DNA of 11,305 nucleotides from Solimonas sp040754295 (GTDB lineage Bacteria > Pseudomonadota > Gammaproteobacteria > Nevskiales > Nevskiaceae), in contig JBFMCQ010000096.1 in NCBI GenBank assembly GCA_040754295.1, forward strand, positions 1-11,305, given 5' to 3'. Numbering within the stretch: the stretch's first letter is position 1; each line of letters opens with the position of its first letter. This document shows, in pieces, positions 5,700 through 11,095 of the stretch. Position numbers and translations under genes: made by a program. The notes beneath the pieces were generated by a model that ran no database searches, was not told the DNA's origin, and saw nothing but the letters and a program-made list of their open reading frames with translations.

Positions 5700-6412
5700 A
5701 GCCGCCACCCCAGTTCGATCGCCGCCGCGCCTTTGGCCACGCCGTCGACGGGCGGCAACAGACGCAGCGCAGCGCTGGCGCGATCGGCTTGCCAGCGCAG
5801 CAGTGCGCCGCCGAGCGGTACGACGGCGAAGTCGCGATACGGGTAGTTGTCGGTCGCGCCGACGAACAGTCCCGCGCGCAGGCGCGGCGCAAGTGCGAGG
5901 GGCGTCCAGTCGAGCCCGGCGTAGCGGCTCGTGCGCGCGTAGCTGTTGCGGTAGATGCCGGCCTGCAGGCCGAGCGCGGGCGAATGCTGCCAGCGCAGGC
6001 CGAGGCCGGGATTGGCGGCGCGGTAGCGCGCGGCGGCGCAGGCCTCGGCGCTGCCGCACATGCCGGCGCGCGCGGCGTGCTGCGGGGCGATCGAGCCGAA
6101 GTGCAGCGATGCGCCGTGCAGCGCGAGGTGCCATTCGGCGGCGCCGGCGAAGCGCGGCCACAGCAGCGCAACGAGCACGAGCGCGACGGCGAGCAGCACG
6201 ACGGTCGTGCCGATGGCGTTGCAGATGCGGCGCGCGGGCGCGAACGCGTCGGGCTCGGCATCCTGCTCGGCGCCGGCGTTGCCGCCGGAGATGCAGTCGA
6301 GCGGATCGGGGTAGTCGTTCGGCGCGGGCGCGGCGTCGATGTGCTCGGCTTCTTCGACCTGGATGCCGCGGGTGCGCGGATGCTGGCGGCCGATGTGGGC
6401 GTGGAGGTTCAT
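5696..6412 (-). CDS. Membrane-anchored protein with beta-rich outer domain
   Basis: The 238-residue protein has an acidic cytoplasmic N-terminus of about 60 residues (EEAEHID, PNDYPDPLDC), one membrane segment at about 64-90 (AIGTTVVLLAVALVLVALLW), and a C-terminal domain of alternating aromatic strands: GLGLRWQHS, GLQAGIYRNSY, YAGLDWTP, RAGLFVGAT and the ending IELGWRL. The strand pattern and aromatic C-terminus recall eight-stranded outer-membrane barrels, yet the N-terminal anchor would hold it in the inner membrane. It may be a periplasmic beta-sandwich or a barrel homologue repurposed by phage. Position in an early operon suggests host takeover or exclusion, which is inference. ATGA overlaps join it to both neighbours. 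Confidence 0.75.
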   Translation of the reverse strand: MNLHAHIGRQHPRTRGIQVEEAEHIDAAPAPNDYPDPLDCISGGNAGAEQDAEPDAFAPARRICNAIGTTVVLLAVALVLVALLWPRFAGAAEWHLALHGASLHFGSIAPQHAARAGMCGSAEACAAARYRAANPGLGLRWQHSPALGLQAGIYRNSYARTSRYAGLDWTPLALAPRLRAGLFVGATDNYPYRDFAVVPLGGALLRWQADRASAALRLLPPVDGVAKGAAAIELGWRL

Positions 6413-6672
6413 GCGTGCCCCGCGTGTTCGTGGGCCGGTGCATCGCGTATTTCGATGCGATCGATCTTGTGGCCAATCAAACCGACCACTGCCGGCATTG
6501 CGCGCAGCATGGCGTCTTTGAACAGCTCGAAAATCTGCGGATCGAGGACGCAGAGTTCGTGATCGATCGATGCCACCAATTTGGCGCCTTCCATCGTGTC
6601 CATCGTTGCCAGGTACGCATTGATGAACTGGCCTTCGTGGCGTATGGCGATGCGGAATGTGGCTTGCGTCAT
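6409..6672 (-). CDS. Hypothetical protein, 87 residues
   Basis: The start is well supported: GGAGG lies seven bases before the ATG at 6672, which also overlaps the upstream stop (ATGA). The product opens with a beta-type stretch (MTQATFRIAIRHEGQFINAY), has a helix-like middle (FELFKDAMLRAMPAVVGLIG), and ends polar and His-rich (APAHEHAGHA). The C-terminal histidines could bind metal but are too few to call a motif. No signal peptide or membrane segment. I do not recognise the family. Confidence 0.75.
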   Translation of the reverse strand: MTQATFRIAIRHEGQFINAYLATMDTMEGAKLVASIDHELCVLDPQIFELFKDAMLRAMPAVVGLIGHKIDRIEIRDAPAHEHAGHA

Positions 6673-6902
6673 GCTGTCCTCCACTGCTCGACATCGAACC
6701 ACGGCGCGCAGGCGAGCGCGACGAGGCGCTGCTGCGACTCGAGCGCGCTGCGCGCGTACCACCAGCCATCCCATAGCGCATCGGCGATGTGCTCCGGTGT
6801 GAGGCGGCTCTCGCGCGCGTCTTCGTACAGGCTGCGGAGCGTCTCGACGGAGCGGCGGCGCTCATTGCATTCGCGGATCGGGCAGTAGCTCATGCCGCTC
6901 AC
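6669..6902 (-). CDS. Hypothetical protein, 77 residues
   Basis: A GTG at 6902 overlaps the upstream stop as GTGA, the pattern used throughout the operon; an ATG at 6893 is an alternative giving 74 residues. The product contains YCPIRECNERR, then a predicted helix (VETLRSLYEDARES), and LTPEHIADALWDGWWYARSA, whose Trp-rich end is distinctive. It looks like a small alpha-helical soluble protein. The family is not known to me. Confidence 0.7.
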   Translation of the reverse strand: MSGMSYCPIRECNERRRSVETLRSLYEDARESRLTPEHIADALWDGWWYARSALESQQRLVALACAPWFDVEQWRTA

Positions 6903-7084
6903 CGCTGCATGATGCGTTCACGCCGCGCGCGGCGCTTCTCAGCGCGGCGGCGATTACGGGCGCGATGCTTGCTGTAGATGCCCATGCCGAGCGCGGGAAA
7001 CAGCTCGCGCAGCGGATGGATCGCGCGTTGTTGGCCGAAGGCGAGGCGTGCCCAGGTCTGGCGTAGAGCGGCGACGATGTTCAT
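6899..7084 (-). CDS. Small basic protein, 61 residues
   Basis: The N-terminal half (MNIVAALRQTWARLAFGQQR) is amphipathic and the C-terminal third is extremely basic (KHRARNRRRAEKRRARRERI). Such a tail suggests binding to nucleic acid or anionic surfaces. As the second gene of the operon it would be made very early after promoter release. ATGA overlaps at the start (7084) and GTGA at the stop couple it to its neighbours. Function unknown. Confidence 0.7.
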   Translation of the reverse strand: MNIVAALRQTWARLAFGQQRAIHPLRELFPALGMGIYSKHRARNRRRAEKRRARRERIMQR

Positions 7085-7257
7085 GTCGCCCTCCGCTCGT
7101 CAGCGGCGAGCTCGTCGGCGAACGGCGCGACGCTGCGGGGCAGCTTGAACTCGCCGCACGCGCACAGCACGGAGACGGCGACCGCGCGGCAGCGCGGGCA
7201 GGTGATCGGGCGCAGAAACCGCGGCGCGCCGTCCGCCTTTGGGGATGCCTGATTCAT
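7081..7257 (-). CDS. First gene of leftward operon, small zinc-ribbon protein
   Basis: The ATG at 7257 is chosen because GGAGG lies close upstream and it is the first start after the predicted transcription start near 7277; longer frames would begin before the promoter. The 58-residue product has CPRC (20-23) and CAC (32-34), a likely single zinc ribbon, and an acidic tail (FADELAADERRAT). Being first behind a strong, operator-controlled promoter is the place where lambda-like phages carry N or other early regulators. There is no Arg-rich N-like segment, so an antitermination role is only a thought. Confidence 0.75.
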   Translation of the reverse strand: MNQASPKADGAPRFLRPITCPRCRAVAVSVLCACGEFKLPRSVAPFADELAADERRAT

Positions 7258-7283
7258 GCGCCCTCCGTCGTGTGACGGGGGCG

Positions 7284-7313
7284 ACATTAACCCCATGTGT
7301 GGGGATCTGTCAA
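7284..7313 (-). promoter_or_regulatory. Early leftward promoter (PL-like)
   Basis: On the minus strand a perfect -35 TTGACA (7308-7313) is followed after 18 bases by TAATGT (7284-7289). Transcription should begin near 7277, giving a leader of about 20 bases with GGAGG just before the ATG at 7257. One palindromic operator fills the spacer (7291-7304) and another lies immediately upstream, touching the -35 (7313-7326). This is the best promoter in the window and should be shut off by the phage repressor. Confidence 0.8.
7291..7304. promoter_or_regulatory. Operator OL1, CCCCAT-GTGTGGGG
   Basis: This palindrome, CCCCA-TGTG-TGGGG, lies between -35 and -10 of the leftward promoter. It matches the consensus CCCCATNNATGGGG at 11 of 12 defined positions. 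Confidence 0.7.
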
Positions 7314-7326
7314 CCCATCAATGGGG
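7313..7326. promoter_or_regulatory. Operator OL2, ACCCATCAATGGGG
   Basis: A second palindrome (inner 12 bases CCCAT-CA-ATGGG) is centred 22 bp from OL1, about two helical turns, and overlaps the end of the -35. The pairing suggests cooperative binding of two repressor dimers on the same DNA face. Confidence 0.7.
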
Positions 7327-7334
7327 GCCTGGCG

Positions 7335-7667
7335 TCAGAAGCGCGTGAAGCACCTCGGCGCGCCGGCGTCGGCGACGGCGGCGCAGTCTGCGATGTGGGT
7401 GGAACCGCCGGAGTCCGGCGCGATGCGCACCTGCACGGCGAGGCCGGTGGCGCAGCGCACGCTCCAGTAGGCGTTGCCGCGGCGGTCGCGGCCCTGGCGG
7501 TAGGCCTCGAGCACCTGGCCGCAGGATGCGCCGCTGGCGGAAAGCATGCGGGCGAAGGCGGTGCGGCGCGCGGCATCGCTCATCGCGCGCAGGATGTCAT
7601 CGGCCGGATTGGCGCGCGCAGCGCCGGCACACAGGCATAGCGCCAGGAGGATCGCGACCGGCCTCAC
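7335..7667 (-). CDS. Secreted four-cysteine protein coupled to the repressor
   Basis: The GTG at 7667 overlaps the stop of the repressor frame (GTGA). The 110-residue product begins with a classical signal peptide (MRPVAILLALCLCAGAARA, cleavage after ARA). No lipobox is present. The mature part of about 91 residues has exactly four cysteines (49, 72, 95, 106), likely two disulfides, and contains NAYWSVRCATGLAVQV and SGGSTHIADC, suggesting a small beta-rich periplasmic domain. It sits where lambda carries rexAB, downstream of and on the same transcript as the repressor, so it should be expressed in the lysogen. A role in superinfection exclusion or lysogenic conversion is inferred from position only. 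It ends just before the leftward operators. Confidence 0.75.
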   Translation of the reverse strand: MRPVAILLALCLCAGAARANPADDILRAMSDAARRTAFARMLSASGASCGQVLEAYRQGRDRRGNAYWSVRCATGLAVQVRIAPDSGGSTHIADCAAVADAGAPRCFTRF

Positions 7668-8010
7668 GGCTTCTTTTCGGTGGCGTACTCGCTGACGTTC
7701 TGCTGCAGGCGCTGGATGTCGGCCTGCAGCCGCTCGTAGAACCGCTTTTCGCTCGCCGACAGCCGCACGGTGGCCGGATTGTCTGGATCGAGCTCTGGAA
7801 CGAGCAGCTGGTAGGGCTCGAGGCCGAGGCCTTGGCCACGCGCTCGATCGTGTCGATGGTGGCGGCCTTGGTCCCATTGCGGATGCCTTCGAACTGCCCG
7901 CCGCCGAGCCTGGCGCGCCGGCGCAGCTGCGACTCGGTGGCGAGATCGGGCCGGCTGCGCATCAGCGCGGCAACGTTTTCGGCCAGCACCTGCCGCAGCG
8001 TCTTATGCAT
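7664..8010 (-). pseudogene. CI-like repressor with a one-base deletion
   Basis: From the ATG at 8010, codons 1-61 encode a helix-turn-helix protein: MHKTLRQVLAENVAALM, then ATESQLRRRARLGGGQFEGI (24-43) as the likely DNA-binding unit, and TIDTIERVAKA. The sequence then jumps frame: the continuing family-like sequence (GLEPYQLLVPELD, later SASEKRFYERLQADIQRL) is in the -1 frame and ends at 7664. Adding one base in the short C-run at about 7829-7831 gives a continuous 115-residue protein with a C-terminal helix. No S24 peptidase domain is present, so RecA-type autocleavage is not expected even if intact. As written, the HTH survives but the dimerisation tail is lost. The frame-restored stop overlaps the GTG of the next gene, which supports the repaired frame. 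Confidence 0.8.
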
Positions 8011-8035
8011 GGCACTGAGTTTGCGGCAGAGCAGC

Positions 8036-8049
8036 CCCCTTGCGTGGGT
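8036..8049. promoter_or_regulatory. Operator OR2, degenerate copy
   Basis: This weaker site (CCCC-TTGCGT-GGGT) keeps most of the consensus and is centred exactly 22 bp from the perfect site at 8058-8071, the same spacing as the leftward pair. It lies between the repressor start and the rightward -35, a good place to control repressor synthesis. Confidence 0.45.
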
Positions 8050-8078
8050 TGCGCTGTCCCCATAAATGGGGTTAGTAT
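8049..8078 (+). promoter_or_regulatory. Early rightward promoter (PR-like)
   Basis: TTGCGC (8049-8054) and TAGTAT (8073-8078) are 18 bases apart with OR1 in the spacer, mirroring the leftward promoter. The predicted transcription start (about 8085) is only a few bases before the ATG at 8087, so the first rightward mRNA may be nearly leaderless. No Shine-Dalgarno precedes that ATG. Confidence 0.6.
8058..8071. promoter_or_regulatory. Operator OR1, CCCCATAAATGGGG
   Basis: A perfect 14-bp palindrome lies inside the spacer of the rightward promoter. It matches OL1 and OL2 and defines the consensus CCCCATNNATGGGG. Confidence 0.75.
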
Positions 8079-8086
8079 TCGCGGCC

Positions 8087-8320
8087 ATGGAACCGATCAT
8101 CGTCTACCTGCGGCGGCGCCTGCGCGAGGCGGGTGCGGCGCGCTGGGAGCGCATCGCGGCCGAGGCCGGCGTGTCGCCGCGCCTGCCGGCCAAGATCGCC
8201 TACGGCGAGCGCGAAAACCTGCAACTGAAGACGGCGCAGCCATTGCTGGACTACTTCGCCGCGGTGGATCGCGGCGAGCGCGCGCTGCCGGAAAAATCCA
8301 GGGAGCGAAGCGCGGCATGA
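8087..8320 (+). CDS. Cro-like DNA-binding protein
   Basis: The 77-residue product has an HTH-like layout: YLRRRLREAGAARWERIAAE (residues 6-25) then AGVSPRLPAKIAYGERENLQ and LKTAQPLLDYFAAV. First-gene position behind the operator-controlled rightward promoter, divergent from the repressor, is where Cro or YdaS-type regulators lie in lambdoid phages. It probably binds the CCCCAT operators to switch off the repressor. The start at 8087 is preferred over an in-frame ATG at 8066, which lies inside the operator and upstream of the -10. The stop overlaps the next ATG (ATGA). Cro function is inferred from context and fold, not from a specific match. Confidence 0.75.
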   Translation: MEPIIVYLRRRLREAGAARWERIAAEAGVSPRLPAKIAYGERENLQLKTAQPLLDYFAAVDRGERALPEKSRERSAA

Positions 8321-8550
8321 GCGATCCATTCGTCGAGTTGCTCGGCGAAGTCCTGCGCGAGCACGTCGATGTGCTCGACGCGGTGGCGATGGCCACGCCC
8401 GGCGCGAATCGCATGACGATCCTGCGGCAGGTGCTGGGCGAGTGGGTCGAACGCAAGCGGCATGAGGCGATGTTGATCGCCCGCGTCAGCCCCGGCAACG
8501 GAAACGCGCCGGAAGCGGGCCGGAACCGCGCCGGAAAGGCTTCCGCATGA
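8317..8550 (+). CDS. Hypothetical protein, 77 residues
   Basis: The product begins MSDPFVELLGEVLREHVDVL and continues with an all-helical pattern including MTILRQVLGEWVERKRHEAM, then a flexible tail rich in Gly, Asn and Ala. It may be a small regulatory or adaptor protein of the replication operon. No known motif is visible. ATGA overlaps join it to the Cro-like gene before it and the winged-helix-like gene after it. Confidence 0.75.
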   Translation: MSDPFVELLGEVLREHVDVLDAVAMATPGANRMTILRQVLGEWVERKRHEAMLIARVSPGNGNAPEAGRNRAGKASA

Positions 8551-8816
8551 AGCGCCGCGGCCGCCCGCTCGGACCCGTGGCGCAGAGCGTGCTCGAGTTC
8601 GCGCGCGAGACCGGCCGCATTGATTCGCTGACTGTCGCACGGACGCTGCAGCTGTCGCGCGCCGATGCGACGCGCAGCGTCTACGCGTTGCGCTCGGCCG
8701 GCTACCTGGTGGAGGTCGAGCGCGTGTGCCTCCCTGGCGCGCGCAAGCCGGTCGTCGTCTGCGAGCCGGCGCGCGAACCGGCCGTGCCGGCCATTTTCAG
8801 AATCGACTGGCGATGA
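8547..8816 (+). CDS. Winged-helix-like DNA-binding protein
   Basis: The 89-residue protein reads as a compact winged helix: VAQSVLEFARETGRI (11-25), SLTVARTLQLSRADATRSVY (27-46) as helix-turn-helix, and LRSAGYLVEVERV followed by ARKPVVVCE as the wing. This architecture is common in small phage proteins encoded just before replication genes, where they may act as regulators or assist origin binding. AAAGG lies eight bases before the ATG at 8547. Both ends are in ATGA overlaps. Target sequence unknown. Confidence 0.75.
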   Translation: MKRRGRPLGPVAQSVLEFARETGRIDSLTVARTLQLSRADATRSVYALRSAGYLVEVERVCLPGARKPVVVCEPAREPAVPAIFRIDWR

Positions 8817-9160
8817 GCAACGTCCGCGCTCTGTTTCCGGATTGCGCGCCGCCCGCCGCGGCGCAGGCAAATGACTTCGACGCGTTCTGGCACCTCTATC
8901 CGCGCAAGGTTGCCAAGGCGCACGCGCGCTCGATGTGGGCGCGCCTGACTTCCGCCGAGCGCACCGCCGCGCTCGCCGCGCTGCCTGCGCATGTGGCGTA
9001 CTGGACCGCGCGCCAGACGCCGCCCGAGCACATCCCGCACGCCGGAACATGGCTGAACCCCCGCACCGGCCGGCGCTGGGAAGACGAGCTGCCAGCCGCC
9101 GATCCCGCCGAAGACCAGCGCGCGGAACGGCTGCGCAGGATGGTGGACGGTGCGGCGTGA
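8813..9160 (+). CDS. Small replication-initiator-like protein
   Basis: The 115-residue product contains the block FDAFWHLYPRKVAKAHARSM (22-41), then ALAALPAHVAYWTARQTPPE and HIPHAGTWLNPRTGRRWEDE. I know this as the C-terminal unit of many phage replication initiation proteins (the FWxxYPRKxxK module ending in a TWLN...RWED motif). Here it stands alone, without the N-terminal winged-helix domain of O-like initiators; the separate protein encoded at 8547 may provide that part. The role would be recruitment of the host replicative helicase. The ATG at 8813 overlaps the upstream stop. I saw no clear iterons within the gene. Confidence 0.75.
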   Translation: MSNVRALFPDCAPPAAAQANDFDAFWHLYPRKVAKAHARSMWARLTSAERTAALAALPAHVAYWTARQTPPEHIPHAGTWLNPRTGRRWEDELPAADPAEDQRAERLRRMVDGAA

Positions 9161-9974
9161 CGGGACTCGCGCAGCGCGTGGAGCGGCGGCGTACTACAAC
9201 GAGATCGACCCATATGCTGCACAGTGGCTCCGCAACCTCATTGCCGCAGGCCATATCGCCGCAGGCGACGTCGACGAGCGTTCCATCGTCGACGTGCATC
9301 CAGACGACCTGCGAGGCTACCGACAGTGTCATTTCTTCGCCGGCATCGGCGGATGGTCCCTCGCCCTGCGGCTCGCCGGATGGCCCGACGACAGACCTGT
9401 TTGGACAGGCTCTTGTCCATGTCAGCCGTTCAGCCTGGCGGGCAAGCGGCGTGGCAGCAACGATGAGCGCCACCTATGGCCTGCGAGGTTCCGGCTCATC
9501 CGCGAGTGCCGCCCTCCGGTCGTCTTTTGAGAGCAGGTTGCGGCAGCGGTTAAGAGCGGCTGGCTCGATCTTGTTTTCGACGACCTGGAGAGAGTCGATT
9601 ACGCCTGCTGGGCGTCGACTGTCCCGGCTGGCGCTGTCGGAGCGTTTCATCGCCGTGAAAGAGTCTGGTTCATGGCGAGGACTGCCTGCGTCGGCTTGGA
9701 CCACTCCGAGTGCGCGCGACTGGAAGGACACGGGGCCGATCAAGCCGAGGGCGGATGGTACGGAGAGGCTGGATCAGCTACCGAGGCAGGCGCACTTGAC
9801 GCTTGGCGCGACATCGAATGGCTCGCCTGCTCAGACGGAAAAGCGCGGCCAACTCAACCCGGCCTTTGTCCGCTGGCTCATGGGGTACCCGCCCGGGTGG
9901 GACGACTGCGCGCCTACGGCAATGCCATCGTCCCGCAAGTCGCGGCAGAGTTAATTCGGACAGTGACTTCATGA
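9150..9974 (+). pseudogene. dcm: Dcm-type C5 cytosine methyltransferase with in-frame TGA
   Basis: The frame encodes AYYNEIDPYAAQWLRNLI, motif I CHFFAGIGGWSLALRLAGW (60-78) and motif IV GSCPCQPFS (87-95), enough to identify a phage DNA C5-methyltransferase. A TGA at 9528-9530 interrupts after PPVVF, just before EQVAAA, where families have GEQV (motif VI Glu). The same frame then runs to 9974 with credible enzyme sequence: GWLDLVFDDLERVDYAC, RRERVWF (motif VIII) and RAYGNAIVPQVAAE (motif X). Its final TGA overlaps the next ATG as ATGA, showing the ancestral gene extended to here. A Gly codon (GGA) to TGA change would explain the break. The start is uncertain: GTG at 9150 is in frame; GTG at 9157 overlaps the preceding stop but lies in the other frame. 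Confidence 0.75.
9214..9954 (+). CDS. Overlapping frame inside dcm, phage family of unknown function
   Basis: The frame one base off the methyltransferase is open without interruption from upstream of 9157 to 9954. It contains phrases I recall from many phage proteins: TTDLFGQAL, SATYGLRGSGSSASAALRS, ESRLRQRL, STTWRESITPAGRR, WTTPSARDWKD, RLDQLPRQ, and GQLNPAFVRWLMGYPPGW ending SSRKSRQS. These align in register with conserved methyltransferase motifs (YGNAIVPQV against TAMPSSRK), so the family may be a genuine overlapping gene or a widespread misannotation of the alternate frame. Starts are possible at GTG 9157 (which overlaps the upstream stop), ATG 9214 or ATG 9463; none has a strong ribosome site. 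I chose 9214 as an intermediate. Here this frame, not the dcm frame, is the unbroken one. Confidence 0.45.
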   Translation: MLHSGSATSLPQAISPQATSTSVPSSTCIQTTCEATDSVISSPASADGPSPCGSPDGPTTDLFGQALVHVSRSAWRASGVAATMSATYGLRGSGSSASAALRSSFESRLRQRLRAAGSILFSTTWRESITPAGRRLSRLALSERFIAVKESGSWRGLPASAWTTPSARDWKDTGPIKPRADGTERLDQLPRQAHLTLGATSNGSPAQTEKRGQLNPAFVRWLMGYPPGWDDCAPTAMPSSRKSRQS

Positions 9975-10540
9975 GCCCCGCCGACATCGCCGAGCTCGAT
10001 CGTCGCCTCTCGCGCCTGCACCGCATGTGCGGGCGGCGTGCGCCGAGCGAATCGGAAGTGAAGTTCTGGTACGACGAGCTCGCGCAGTACCCTTCCGCCG
10101 ATGTGTTCGATCAGCTCGCGCGATGGGAGCGCGAGGCTGAGACCGATCACCCGCCGACGCTCAAAAACGTCAAGCGTGCCGTCGCGGCCAAACACGAGGC
10201 GCATCGCCAGGCGCGCGAGCTGCGAAACGCGACGGCCTGGGCGCCGCCGGGGCCGCACGCGCGGGCGTTTGCACGGATGTGGCTCGCTTTGCGCGAGCGC
10301 GCGGCGGCGGATCCGCGCGCATGGTGTCTCGGCATCCTGCGCGATCCGGCGGCCGGTCATGAGGACCGCGAGTTTGCGCGCCAAGTGGTTGCGCGTCTCG
10401 ACGCGCGGCCGCGGCGCGTCGCGCCTGCGCCTGCGTCGTTCGTAGCGGCAGGCTCGGTCGTCATGCCGGCGCAAGAGACAGAGGCCGAGCGCGAGGCGAG
10501 ACTCGAGCGAGAGGCCATCCAGGCCGAGGCGTGCCGGTGA
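9971..10540 (+). CDS. Putative replication accessory protein
   Basis: The 189-residue product begins MSPADIAELDRRLSRLHRMC and contains SEVKFWYDELAQYPSADVF and WEREAETDHPPTLKNVKRAV. It then has a long Ala/Arg-rich helical region and an acidic, charged tail (ETEAEREARLEREAIQ) typical of coiled coil. The position right behind the initiator-like and methyltransferase genes corresponds to lambda P or other helicase loaders, but I see no Walker motif or DnaD signature, so the role is inferred from place only. Its ATG overlaps the dcm stop (ATGA), and its stop overlaps the next GTG (GTGA). Confidence 0.7.
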   Translation: MSPADIAELDRRLSRLHRMCGRRAPSESEVKFWYDELAQYPSADVFDQLARWEREAETDHPPTLKNVKRAVAAKHEAHRQARELRNATAWAPPGPHARAFARMWLALRERAAADPRAWCLGILRDPAAGHEDREFARQVVARLDARPRRVAPAPASFVAAGSVVMPAQETEAEREARLEREAIQAEACR

Positions 10541-11039
10541 AGTCTCTGCTCGAGAGGATCCGCGACCGCTGCCGAGTCGACAGCGAACCGGCTGCTGGCA
10601 CTGGACACAGGCGCGCACGGCGGACGGCTATCCACTCATAGCCATCAACGCGCTCGGCGTAAATCCGTACTACGTCCACAGGCTGGTGTATCTGATCGAG
10701 GTCGGACCTATGAATTCGCGCAAGCACGTCATCCGTACCTGCTGGAATAACGATTGCGTCGCGCCTGCGCATCTGCGCGCGCTGTCGCCGAAGCAGGCGG
10801 CTGCGCTCGCCGAAAGGCGCGAACGCAGGCTGCGCGGCGCGCTGGCGACCATGGCGCGTCTCCGCGCCAAGCCACGCAAGCTCACGCGAGAAAAAGTGCG
10901 GGAGATTCGTGCGCGTCTGGACGCGGGCGCGACGCAGGTATCGCTCGCGCGTGAATACGCCGTGTCGACATCGCTGATCCATCAGATCGCGCGCAACAAG
11001 TCATGGCGCGAGGCGACGCCGTTCGTCCCGCTGAGGTAG
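10537..11039 (+). pseudogene. HNH-like protein with HTH tail, frameshifted and catalytically altered
   Basis: A GTG at 10537 overlaps the upstream stop. The first 17 or so codons (VKSLLERIRDRCRVDSE) lead into an HNH domain that sits one frame back: TGCWHWTQARTADGYPLI, YYVHRLVYLIEVGP, then VIRTCWNNDCVAPAHL (10728-10775). One A missing from the AA at 10586-10587 explains the shift; repaired length is 167 residues. The canonical block reads V-D-H-x-C-x-N-x-x-C-V-N-P-x-H-L; here D-H is I-R and the later N is A, so catalysis is probably lost, although the zinc-type cysteines and last His remain. The C-terminus (KLTREKVREIRARLDAGATQ, SLAREYAVSTSLIHQIARNK) is a helix-turn-helix. The protein may act as a DNA-binding regulator derived from a homing nuclease. 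It ends at TAG 11037-11039. Confidence 0.7.
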
Positions 11040-11095
11040 GCCGCATGATCTGACGACCGCAACGGGTCCGGCGCACCCGAAGTCCGAGGGCCTGC

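Noticed and set aside
5218..6888. Rightward open frame of 556 codons
   Set aside because: It is very rich in Arg and Ala, lies antisense to five coupled genes with good starts, and has no recognisable domain; it is a by-product of high GC.
7664..8010. Programmed -1 ribosomal frameshift in the repressor
   Set aside because: No slippery heptamer is present at the frame change, and similar one-base contractions occur in two unrelated genes.
8097..9473. Leftward open frame of 458 codons
   Set aside because: Antisense to five rightward genes with clear overlaps and domains; its composition is that of a shadow frame.
1131..9530. Stop-codon reassignment explaining the internal TAA and TGA
   Set aside because: TGA ends nearly all the coupled genes, so it must act as stop; a single TAA and a single TGA at positions expected to be Gln and Gly do not support a shared recoding rule.
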